This document shows positions 36,223 to 43,244 of a stretch of DNA of 64,000 nt, in pieces. The stretch covers positions 496,001 to 560,000 of the forward strand of contig JANQLK010000016.1 in assembly GCA_028280615.1 (NCBI GenBank), given 5' to 3'. Each line of letters begins with the position of its first letter. Position 1 is the first letter of the stretch. Origin of the DNA: Woeseiaceae bacterium (GTDB lineage: Bacteria; Pseudomonadota; Gammaproteobacteria; Steroidobacterales; Woeseiaceae). The notes under the pieces were generated by a model that saw only the letters and a program-made list of their open reading frames with translations, did not search any database and was not told the origin of the DNA. The position numbers and the translations under genes are program-made.

Positions 36223-36935
36223 TGAGCTACCAGGTCGCTGAATACACGGATAACAGCGAGCAGGAGCGCCTGGTTCGCGAGCACTGCGATCTCGTGCGCC
36301 GAATCGCCTACCATCTGATCGCCCGCCTGCCTGAAAAAACCGAAGTGGACGATCTCATCCAATCCGGAATGATCGGCTTGCTGGAGGCCGCCAGGAACTA
36401 CGATCCCTCACGTGGAGCGAGTTTCTCGACGTTTGCCGGAATCAGAATACGCGGCGCAATGATCGACGAGGTCCGTCGCCATGACTGGACTCCGAGATCG
36501 GTGCACAAGAAACAGCGGCAGGTACAGCAGGCCATCGCCGAGGTCGAGGCACAAACCGGTCAGCCGGCGACGGGGCGACAGGTGGCGGACCTCCTCGGGA
36601 TCTCCCTGGACGAGTACTACAAGGTCCTGCGGGACTCGGCGATCAGCAGGTTGTTCAGTCTCGATGAGGCGACCGACGAAACGACGAGGCAGCGCCGCGT
36701 CCTCGACAACAAGGCACCGACACCCGATGCCGAGCTTCGACAGGACCAGTTCCGCAAGGACCTCGCAAACGCGATCAGCCAGTTGCCGGAGCGCGAAAAG
36801 ATGGTCTTGTCGCTCTATTACGAGCAGGAACTGAACCTCAAGGAGATCGGCGCCGTGCTTGAGGTCAGTGAATCCCGAGTGTGTCAGATACATGGACAAG
36901 CGCTGGCACGTCTTCGCTCAAGGATGACCAGCTAG
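36222..36935 (+). CDS. fliA: Sigma factor FliA (sigma-28)
   Basis: RNA polymerase sigma factor for late flagellar and chemotaxis genes. 237 aa with region 2 (HLIARLPEKTEVDDLIQSGM, FSTFAGIRIRGAMIDEVRR), region 3 and region 4 (LPEREKMVLSLYYEQELNLK, VSESRVCQIHGQALARLRSR). The ATG overlaps the flhG stop (TGATG). Six matching promoters occur in this window. Its TAG stop is the first part of a palindrome (CTAG...) described separately. Confidence 0.96.
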   Translation: MSYQVAEYTDNSEQERLVREHCDLVRRIAYHLIARLPEKTEVDDLIQSGMIGLLEAARNYDPSRGASFSTFAGIRIRGAMIDEVRRHDWTPRSVHKKQRQVQQAIAEVEAQTGQPATGRQVADLLGISLDEYYKVLRDSAISRLFSLDEATDETTRQRRVLDNKAPTPDAELRQDQFRKDLANAISQLPEREKMVLSLYYEQELNLKEIGAVLEVSESRVCQIHGQALARLRSRMTS

Positions 36936-36965
36936 TGTCCTGTCCGAATCAACCGGACAGGACAC
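36932..36965. repeat. Short palindrome at the fliA stop, MITE relative
   Basis: GTGTCCTGTCCG (36935-36946), loop AATCAAC, CGGACAGGACAC (36954-36965): a perfect 12-base inverted repeat. Its outer bases CTAGTGTCCTGT match the end of the 165-base palindrome at 57078-57242. The CTAG supplies the fliA stop. It may also act as a terminator-like stem, but lacks a T-run. Confidence 0.65.
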
Positions 36966-36984
36966 GATTCGTCAGGAGCATGAT

Positions 36985-37176
36985 ATGTCAGACGCAATTG
37001 GTCGCACGCCCGGCGTAAAGCCGTCTTATCCCGTAAAGCCTGCACGGCCCGTCCGGAAGGACGAAGAGCGCAATCGGCGCAGCAACAATCCGGAGCGTCC
37101 ACACGAATCCGATGATGATGATACGACCGGCACATCGTCGGATGAACACACGAACCGGATAGACGAGTACATATGA
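36985..37176 (+). CDS. Small Pro/charged protein downstream of fliA
   Basis: 63 aa, hydrophilic and probably disordered: KPSYPVKPARPVRKDEE then an acidic, Asn/Asp-rich stretch, ending in RIDEYI. As I recall, short proteins with the same Pro/basic start and an IDEY(V/I/A) end follow fliA or motility genes in other gammaproteobacteria; their role is unknown. CAGGAG stands before the ATG. It overlaps the DUF2802 start. Confidence 0.65.
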   Translation: MSDAIGRTPGVKPSYPVKPARPVRKDEERNRRSNNPERPHESDDDDTTGTSSDEHTNRIDEYI

Positions 37177-37628
37177 TGACCATTCTCTCAAACTACTCCC
37201 ATTACCTCCTGCTTGCTGTCAATGCGATAACGCTGTGCGCGGCTGCTATCGCTATCGCTCGTTTCGAGCGACGGATCCGCGCCAACCAGGAATTCTGGAA
37301 CAGCCCGACCGGATCGGTCCTGCTGGAGGTTGACGATGCCGTCGAACCGCGCCCCGCCGCCAATAGCGAGGCGGTACTATCCGGGTTTCTCGAACGCCGG
37401 CTGGCGATCATGCATCAGCGCTTGAACGAGGTTGACATGAAGCTCGAGGAGATCGTGCCCACACAACCGGCGGGGACGCCTTTCTCCCACGCCGCTCGAA
37501 TGGCGAGAAACGGTGCCACCGTCGACGATCTCGTGAGGACCTGTGGACTGAGTGCACAGGAGGCCAGGCTGGTGCGGAAACTGCACTCGTCCAAGCAGAG
37601 CGTTACGTCGATTGCTCAGCGAACGTGA
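37173..37628 (+). CDS. DUF2802 membrane-anchored protein
   Basis: 151 aa: one N-terminal membrane segment (about 9-29, HYLLLAVNAITLCAAAIAIA), a coiled-coil stretch and a C-terminal DUF2802 domain (HAARMARNGATVDDLVRTCG, LSAQEARLVRKLH). DUF2802 genes occur at the ends of polar flagellar/chemotaxis clusters in Pseudomonas and Vibrio-like bacteria; function not established. Two ATGs are adjacent and overlap the stop of the small gene upstream. It ends convergently with a PilZ gene 15 bases away. Confidence 0.82.
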   Translation: MMTILSNYSHYLLLAVNAITLCAAAIAIARFERRIRANQEFWNSPTGSVLLEVDDAVEPRPAANSEAVLSGFLERRLAIMHQRLNEVDMKLEEIVPTQPAGTPFSHAARMARNGATVDDLVRTCGLSAQEARLVRKLHSSKQSVTSIAQRT

Positions 37629-37643
37629 TCGCAAGGATCGCTT

Positions 37644-38264
37644 CTAGGGAAGCTGTTCTTCCTCGTCGAGTTGACGGCGGCGCAGCCGCAGTGTCTGGGA
37701 CTGCCGCGTAAAGAGATGTTGAATCAGGTTCTCGCGCTCGGCCGGGCTCATGCCCTCGAACGTGACGGCGCAGGAGTGCGTGTAAGGAGCGAAATCGTCG
37801 TTCGTCGATGGTCCCGAACGCACCACGCGCGCAAAAGTCTCGAAATAGCGGTTCTCCGGCAAGACGATGAACTGCAGAACGACGCCAGCACCTTGCGGAA
37901 GCGACTCGTCCAGACCGAAGTGCATTCCCTCCGAGCTCAGCTCACAACGCTGAGAGCTTTTTTCGGCCAGGGCATTCGTCGCCGACTTGAAATCGGGCAA
38001 AGCGTATGCGATGACGTTGATCTTCTCGTTGAGAATGCGAAGCGCTTCGCTCGCGGACGATGCGTCTGCGCCGATTCGAAACATGTGTTCGTCCAGCCGG
38101 GCATCGAGATCAACGAGCAAGGATCGTGTGCGCGACGTATTGCCGTTGCCGATCCGCCAGGCCTCGATGCCCGCCTCGAACTCGGAGTCTTCGAGGCCGG
38201 TACAGCTCAGAAGGACTGTCTCGACGATTCGGAAGGACCGGCGCCGGTCGTCTTCTCTGGTCAT
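37644..38264 (-). CDS. PilZ-domain protein with helical insertion
   Basis: 206 aa. The c-di-GMP motif halves are far apart: RRSFR at 8-12 and ELSSEGM (E108-S110-G113 in the place of D/N-x-S-x-x-G) near 108. Between them lies a helical insert of about 70 residues. Separated halves with inserted long helices recall the tetrameric PilZ type known from Xanthomonas. The first Asp/Asn of the second motif is Glu here, so nucleotide binding is uncertain. It overlaps the stator gene before it by four bases, so it probably acts on motor or c-di-GMP control. Confidence 0.7.
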   Translation of the reverse strand: MTREDDRRRSFRIVETVLLSCTGLEDSEFEAGIEAWRIGNGNTSRTRSLLVDLDARLDEHMFRIGADASSASEALRILNEKINVIAYALPDFKSATNALAEKSSQRCELSSEGMHFGLDESLPQGAGVVLQFIVLPENRYFETFARVVRSGPSTNDDFAPYTHSCAVTFEGMSPAERENLIQHLFTRQSQTLRLRRRQLDEEEQLP

Positions 38265-39124
38265 AGCTCACTCCCGTCAGTCGAAATCCTCGGCGTGGCG
38301 TCGACGCTTATCGTGTCTTCTGTATCTCCCGAAAGCCCACGCGTAATGCTTATATCCACACGTCGGTTTCGGGCCCGGTTCTCGTCGCTGTCGTTGTCGG
38401 CGAGCGGACGGGTTTCCGCATGACCGACGACCAGGAATCGCAGAGGGTCCAGCGGTGCCGCGAACAGCAGTTCGTGCGCGACGGAGACCGCACGCGACGT
38501 GGACAGCTCCCAATTCGACCGAAATCTCGAAGTAGAAATCGGGAGGTTGTCTGTGTGGCCCGACACGGTGACCACTCCATTGTTGCTGTCGATCAAGCCC
38601 GCGATCTTGTGCAGAATCGGCTTGAACTCTCGGCGCAGATCGGCACTCGCAGACGCGAACGATGCCTTTTCGAGGATACGGATTATTATCCGCGCACCCT
38701 CGACCTCCACCGCGACGTCGCCGCGATTGATCTCCTCTTCGAGGGCCTTGCTGATTCGCAACGCGTGCCGCCTTGCCTCATCGACTTCCTTCGGTTCTTC
38801 GAAAAGCGCGTCCAGCGAATTTCTGTTCGAATCGATCGTGTGTTGCATGATCGTGTTGAAGGGCGTCGGTTCAGGTTTACCAGGGCTGAACTCCCTGGCG
38901 ATCACGCTCGTTCCCTTGGGAATAGTCCGCGCCTCGATCTCCGCCTGTACGCCGAAGGCGTTGCGCATTGAACCCGCAAGCATCTTGAACTTTGCGATGT
39001 CCATTTCCGAGAAGGAAAGCAGGAGAACGAAAAAGCACATCAGCAGCGTCATGAGATCGGCGAACGTCATTACCCATGCAGGTACGCCGCGCTCTTCGCC
39101 TTTTGGTGCGTCATCGATACTCAT
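38261..39124 (-). CDS. Flagellar motor stator protein MotB/PomB-like
   Basis: 287 aa. Short N-terminus, one membrane segment with the ion-carrying Asp (PAWVMTFADLMTLLMCFFVL, D23), a plug/linker region and a C-terminal OmpA-like peptidoglycan-binding domain (TVSGHTDNLP, NWELSTSRAVSVA, HAETRPLADNDSDENRARNRRV). The Phe/Cys-rich membrane segment resembles sodium-type PomB and MotD. Directly follows its partner with no gap and precedes the PilZ gene. Confidence 0.92.
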   Translation of the reverse strand: MSIDDAPKGEERGVPAWVMTFADLMTLLMCFFVLLLSFSEMDIAKFKMLAGSMRNAFGVQAEIEARTIPKGTSVIAREFSPGKPEPTPFNTIMQHTIDSNRNSLDALFEEPKEVDEARRHALRISKALEEEINRGDVAVEVEGARIIIRILEKASFASASADLRREFKPILHKIAGLIDSNNGVVTVSGHTDNLPISTSRFRSNWELSTSRAVSVAHELLFAAPLDPLRFLVVGHAETRPLADNDSDENRARNRRVDISITRGLSGDTEDTISVDATPRISTDGSEL

Positions 39125-39886
39125 TTACGCGACCCCTTCCTGTTGTCGCTTCGAGCGTGGCAGGTAGGTTTGCAGCATGCTTTCGATAACGCGTGGGTTC
39201 TGTCCGGCCTGAATGCCCAACAATGCGTCGATGACGAGCGACTTGCTGTTGTTTTCTTCGCGGCTTCTTAAGGCGAGCTTGTCCGCAATGGGCAAAGCGA
39301 CCATGTTCGCCAGTATTGCACCATACAGCGTCGTCAGGAGCGCTACGGCCATGGCGGGACCGATCTGCTTGGGATCGTCCATGTTGGCAAGCATCTGTAC
39401 CAGGCCAATCAGCGTGCCGATCATTCCCATTGCCGGGCCGACGTCGCCGATCGCTTTGAATATGTCCTGCCCGTCGCTGTGACGTTTCAGCGTCAGCTGC
39501 AGGTCCTTGGACAGCATTGAGCGAACGACGTCGGCCGGATGCCCATCCACGAGCAGGCCCAGACCGTTCTTCATGAATTCGTCGGGGACCTCGGCGTCCT
39601 CGAGTGCGAGCAAGCCTCCCTGCCTGGCCGTCTTCGCGAGCTCGACTGCGTTGTCGATAAGTAGTTCCGGCGCCAACGGTTTGTAGACGAAAGCCTTCAC
39701 GGCAACCGACGTCGCGCTGAAGAATCTCGCGAGGCTGAATTTCATCATCGTAACCAGGAATGTGCCGCCGAATACAACGAGGAGGGACGCAGGATTGACG
39801 AAAGTGCCCGCGGAGCCGCCCAGAATGATCGAAGACAGCACGACAGCGAATGCCCCGATCAGTCCGATTAGTGTTGCTAAGTCCAA
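39125..39886 (-). CDS. Flagellar motor stator protein MotA/PomA-like
   Basis: Four-helix stator subunit. 253 aa from a TTG start giving the family N-terminus LDLATLIGLIGAFAV. Helices at about 5-22 and 33-50, a cytoplasmic loop with the charged residues facing FliG, and helices near 150-170 and 180-200 (VGPAMGMIGTLIGLVQML, MAVALLTTLYGAILANMVA). An ATG 48 bases further upstream is in frame, but CGGAG lies ten bases before the TTG and other members start there. Driven by the sigma-28 promoter upstream. Confidence 0.9.
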   Translation of the reverse strand: MDLATLIGLIGAFAVVLSSIILGGSAGTFVNPASLLVVFGGTFLVTMMKFSLARFFSATSVAVKAFVYKPLAPELLIDNAVELAKTARQGGLLALEDAEVPDEFMKNGLGLLVDGHPADVVRSMLSKDLQLTLKRHSDGQDIFKAIGDVGPAMGMIGTLIGLVQMLANMDDPKQIGPAMAVALLTTLYGAILANMVALPIADKLALRSREENNSKSLVIDALLGIQAGQNPRVIESMLQTYLPRSKRQQEGVA

Positions 39887-39961
39887 AGTGCTTGTCTCCG
39901 GCTTCCGCTGCACGCCGACATCTCTGCCCGGCAAGACAGTCTCAACGCATTCCCGTAGTCG

Positions 39962-39988
39962 TTATCGGCGGATTTGTGGCGGGCTTTA
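39962..39988 (-). promoter_or_regulatory. Sigma-28 (FliA) promoter of the stator operon
   Basis: Minus strand: TAAAGCCC, 11 bases, GCCGATAA. Perfect -10 and a TAAAG core in the -35, exact spacing, 75 bases before the stator TTG start. Confidence 0.85.
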
Positions 39989-40080
39989 GTCGAATCGATG
40001 CAGAGCTCGAACTTCTCCGGCGCGTTGCGATGCGTCGGCAGGCGCGGCGTGTTGCGCCGCCAGGGGTCAGGTCTCCCCCC

Positions 40081-40099
40081 CGCGAATCGGTGACGGATG
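40081..40099 (+). repeat. 26-base dispersed repeat, partial copy 2
   Basis: Matches the first part of the repeat family (CGCGAATCGGTGACG, then one mismatch, ATG) and then diverges. It lies in the gap between the stator promoter and the diguanylate cyclase, after a run of eight C residues. Confidence 0.5.
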
Positions 40100-40164
40100 G
40101 TCGTCAGTAATCAGGAGTGAGGAACACCGCGCCGGCCAGAAGCAACCGTGTTCCCTGACATCGA

Positions 40165-41205
40165 TCAGGCCGTGCGGAAACAGTCGCGCCCCGCCTCTTT
40201 TGCCTCGTACAGCGCGCCGTCGGCGCGTGCAAGAATCGATTCCACTGTCTCGTCGTCCTGGATTTCCGTGCATCCGGCAGAGCAGGAGACATCAAATTCG
40301 AGAGCTCGAACAGACTTGAGCATACGGGATATCGATGCCACGGATTCGTTCAGATCGGTGTCCGGGAGTATCACGGCGAACTCGTCGCCGCCGTATCGAG
40401 CCACCATGTCGTTCTTGCGTACAAAACACCGTGACAGGCAACCCGCGATCGCCTGCAGGACCTCGTCGCCGGCGAGATGGCCGAGAACGTCGTTGACGGA
40501 CTTGAAGTTGTCGACGTCGATCATGACCACGCAGACCGGCTTGTTGAGGATGAACCTCGTGTTCACATGCCTTTTCAGCGCCGCGTCGAAAGCGCCGCGA
40601 TTGCAGAGATTAGTGAGCGAGTCCAGCTGCATCTCTTCCCGCGCCGTAACGAGGTCCTCTCTGAGGGATTCGACACGCTCATTGAGCGATGAGATCTGTT
40701 TTTCGTATTGCGTTCTCTGCTCGCTGAACGCCTGTCCAACGTCTTTGACGGCATCAACGAGTGCTTGACGCACATCGTCGAGGTTGCCGCAGGATGCCGC
40801 TGATTCGATTGAAGCCAGACCGGCACTCACGCGTTGTTCGGTGAGGTCGCTTTGCGTACAAATGTTCCTGAGCCCGATGATGAAGTGTTCGACCATCCCT
40901 CGATAGTCTCCGAGCCGGGACGTGACGAACTCCTTCTCATTGCGCCGTCGTTCCACGAAGAACCTTCGTATAAGGCTCCATTCGCGCGCGTCACTCACGA
41001 GGTCGATGCCGAAGCTCGGGGCTGCGGCTCCGTTTTCGATGTGGCGGGCGATTTCAAGACACTGTGCCGGGAAGACTTCCGGATCGAAGTCCGTGTCGAG
41101 CGGGAAGGACTCTCTGCTCATCGTCTGGAATACGCAGCCCAGGGTGTCCATTGCTCCATCGGTCAAGCGCAGTTCCGTCGCCGGATTCGAGTGAACGTCG
41201 TTCAA
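40165..41205 (-). CDS. GGDEF diguanylate cyclase
   Basis: 346 aa. N-terminal helical sensor region of unknown type (about 1-140), a coiled coil (EQRTQYEKQISSLNERVESL) and a GGDEF domain with active site RYGGDEFAVIL and an RxxD inhibitory site (RKND) five residues upstream. Makes c-di-GMP. The start is TTG with a very strong GGAGGAGG seven bases before it. A sigma-28 promoter upstream puts its expression after FliA, so it probably feeds c-di-GMP back onto motor or FleQ function late in assembly. Confidence 0.88.
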   Translation of the reverse strand: MNDVHSNPATELRLTDGAMDTLGCVFQTMSRESFPLDTDFDPEVFPAQCLEIARHIENGAAAPSFGIDLVSDAREWSLIRRFFVERRRNEKEFVTSRLGDYRGMVEHFIIGLRNICTQSDLTEQRVSAGLASIESAASCGNLDDVRQALVDAVKDVGQAFSEQRTQYEKQISSLNERVESLREDLVTAREEMQLDSLTNLCNRGAFDAALKRHVNTRFILNKPVCVVMIDVDNFKSVNDVLGHLAGDEVLQAIAGCLSRCFVRKNDMVARYGGDEFAVILPDTDLNESVASISRMLKSVRALEFDVSCSAGCTEIQDDETVESILARADGALYEAKEAGRDCFRTA

Positions 41206-41259
41206 GGCAGCGCCTCCTCCGCAAGGACCTTGTTCAATAGCGTTGCAGCTACGCTACGT

Positions 41260-41286
41260 TTAGCGGCAGGACGTCAGCGAACTTTA
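41260..41286 (-). promoter_or_regulatory. Sigma-28 (FliA) promoter of the diguanylate cyclase
   Basis: Minus strand: TAAAGTTC, 11 bases, GCCGCTAA. One mismatch in each half with exact spacing; 54 bases before the TTG start. Confidence 0.75.
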
Positions 41287-41411
41287 GGGAAACTGCAGAG
41301 GTTTCGTGGGAATTCCGATAGCGAAGCGCGGACCATCGGCTCTCGAGACGGGAGAACGCGTGTCAACGATCGGCGAGCGCAGCTACCTGTTGTTATTTAC
41401 AGAGCAAAGAC

Positions 41412-41636
41412 TCAACGTTCTTCGGTGAGGCTCGGAGGCATTGTACCGTCGCTCTCGCGCACGAACGCGTCGACGTCGGCGGGCATGAATCGCCGATGTC
41501 CCCCGGGCGTCTTCGCCGACTTCAGGCGTCCTTTGCTGGCCCAGTACCTGACGGTCGTCGGAGAGACCATCAACAGCTCGGCGACCTCATTCGGCGTGAG
41601 GTAAGGCTTGCCTTTCTCTGTCAAACCGCTTGCCAT
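41412..41636 (-). CDS. BldC/MerR-like helix-turn-helix protein
   Basis: 74-aa DNA-binding protein with a winged HTH_17/MerR-type fold: YLTPNEVAELLMVSPTTVRY, WASKGRLKSAKTPGGHRRF, then MPADVDAFV. The GHRRF segment is the hallmark of BldC-type or excisionase-like regulators. There is no effector domain. It precedes the diguanylate cyclase on the same strand, 206 bases away, and follows an accessory region, so it could regulate either side. Confidence 0.8.
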   Translation of the reverse strand: MASGLTEKGKPYLTPNEVAELLMVSPTTVRYWASKGRLKSAKTPGGHRRFMPADVDAFVRESDGTMPPSLTEER

Positions 41637-41726
41637 ATCTGACTAAATAGCTCCGCGTTATTATTGTGTATCGCTGTAGCCCGCGATCTATGTTACCCAC
41701 GAGCGGGTGTGGCTTGCCACCATCTG

Positions 41727-42470
41727 TCAGCGCAACTCGCGACTTCCGATGTGCACCACGTTAGGTGTGCTTTCGCTCCCACTAACGGTGTCCGCCTGTC
41801 GCCATAGGTCGCCGATACCGTCCTCAAAAACTTTTCCAGCTGTACGAATGCGCTGCGGCAGGTCGGCTTCCCGGATCGTCGACCCCGCGCAAGCGTCGGC
41901 GAGTCGCTCGAGCAGTGCTTCAAGTTGTCGGTCGTTGCCGGGCCACTCGTAATCGAGGAGCAAGCTGTAGGCCTCCGGAGAGTAAGACAGCTGATCACGC
42001 GCTGATTGCAGCAGGTTTGTCAGTCTTGCCCGGTCTTCCCGCAAAGGCCGTACCGTGATTCGGTTCGGCAACAGGCTGTCGAAGAGCTCGCGGCAGAACT
42101 TGCCGGAGGCAATACGCGCTTCGACGTCGAGATGCGTTGCGGCAATCACCGTGGCACCGGCTTCCTCTGCCAAACGCCGCTGCGTCTCGACAGACAGCCG
42201 CTCGACGCACCGAATGTAGAGCGTTCCTTCCCTGGCCAACAGCAAGCGTCCGGAGAAGTCGCTGGGCGCGGTATCGATCGTCCCGCATCGATGTCCGAAC
42301 AGTTCGCTGTCGAGCAGAGACTGCGAGATGATTCTGCAGTCGAGCGGTACGAAGGGACCGTCGCGCCGCTCCGAACCGTCATGCATTGCTTTCGCGACTA
42401 CACCCTTGTTCGTGCCCGGTTCGCCGACGATGATCGCTCCCCGATTCCCGGTCGTCATGGATTCGTACAT
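41727..42470 (-). CDS. Degenerate sigma-54-type AAA+ domain protein
   Basis: 247 aa related to the central domain of FleQ/NtrC activators but eroded. Walker A reads GEPGTNKG (normal GESGTGKE), the GAFTGA region is replaced by GHRCGTIDTAPSDFSG, and no HTH follows, although ELFGH, RELFDSLLPNRI and YEWPGNDRQLEALLERL remain. The upstream frame is open for 26 codons back to a TGA at 42549-42551 and encodes CGRSAEGMYESM, which looks like the start of the domain, but has no ATG/GTG/TTG. It cannot contact sigma-54 in the normal way. Either a decaying gene or a repurposed anti-activator. Confidence 0.65.
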   Translation of the reverse strand: MYESMTTGNRGAIIVGEPGTNKGVVAKAMHDGSERRDGPFVPLDCRIISQSLLDSELFGHRCGTIDTAPSDFSGRLLLAREGTLYIRCVERLSVETQRRLAEEAGATVIAATHLDVEARIASGKFCRELFDSLLPNRITVRPLREDRARLTNLLQSARDQLSYSPEAYSLLLDYEWPGNDRQLEALLERLADACAGSTIREADLPQRIRTAGKVFEDGIGDLWRQADTVSGSESTPNVVHIGSRELR

Positions 42471-43244
42471 TCCTTCGGCGCTCCGTCCGCAATCCCTGCT
42501 TCGGATTCGAACAGCGTACTGAAGCTCTTCACGCGAGAATTGTGCCCCTCAGGACTGTCTGTCAGGCGTGAGCTGAGCGCAATGAGCACCGATAGCAGGA
42601 GTGGAACCTGTCTGGTCATTGTCGTACGGGCCGGTCCGGGTCACGCAGGGGTTAGCGGCACGCGGCCGTATTTCTTGAGGGTTTGAATCTGTTGCAATGA
42701 TGTCTGTCGCACCGATGATGGACTTGGATCTCAGTGTTAGAAAAAGCCTATCCAGATCAATGCGTAAGGTGAGGGCTGCGATTTTTGCCGCACTTGTCAT
42801 ACTCGATTAACGCGCGTCCAATTTGCGCAAGGGCGCGGGTATTGGATCGTTCTTGCTCGACCAAGTTTTAGCTGCCTGGGACCGCTGCTTGTCGATGCGA
42901 TTCGCGAGGACGATGGCGCCGGGCGCGCAAGCGTAGTTTGCTTGCTAGGTGAATACAGGTCGTCTGTCGTGGCCACGCTGTGAGATAAGCAGTACAACGT
43001 TAGGAAGGAAGACGCGAGGATAGGGGGCATTCGCCAGTGCTACTGCGATCAAGTGTTAGCAGAAACTACAGCGACTGAATACAAACGAGAATGGTTCGAA
43101 ACTGGACTCTCTGCCAGACAATGAACCTGACCCGTTTTCTGACCGGATGAGGGCTCGTGAAGTCTACAAGCACGCGGATTGAGCCCCGGAGCTTCCTTAA
43201 CCAGTGGCAGGAGGCAATCTGCTGCGCAACATGAGTTGTCGTTG
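42471..43244. other. 774-base region without a convincing gene
   Basis: More AT-rich and less codon-biased than its neighbours. Short open frames on the minus strand (42549-42800, 42797-43030) have Ser/Thr/Arg-rich, non-family translations and no ribosome binding sites. The first 80 bases hold the in-frame lead-in of the degenerate AAA+ gene. No tRNA, no repeat array and no transposase trace were seen. It may be debris from the accessory insertion. Confidence 0.5.

Noticed and set aside
37615..37660. Terminator between convergent DUF2802 and PilZ genes
   Set aside because: Only short broken stems and no T-run were seen.
42671..42700. T-arm-like GGGTTTGAATC string
   Set aside because: No matching acceptor, D or anticodon arms nearby, so not a tRNA or tRNA fragment I can support.
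42549..43030. Two minus-strand ORFs (83 and 77 codons) in the gene-free stretch
   Set aside because: No ribosome binding sites, Ser/Thr/Arg-rich non-conserved translation and weak codon bias.
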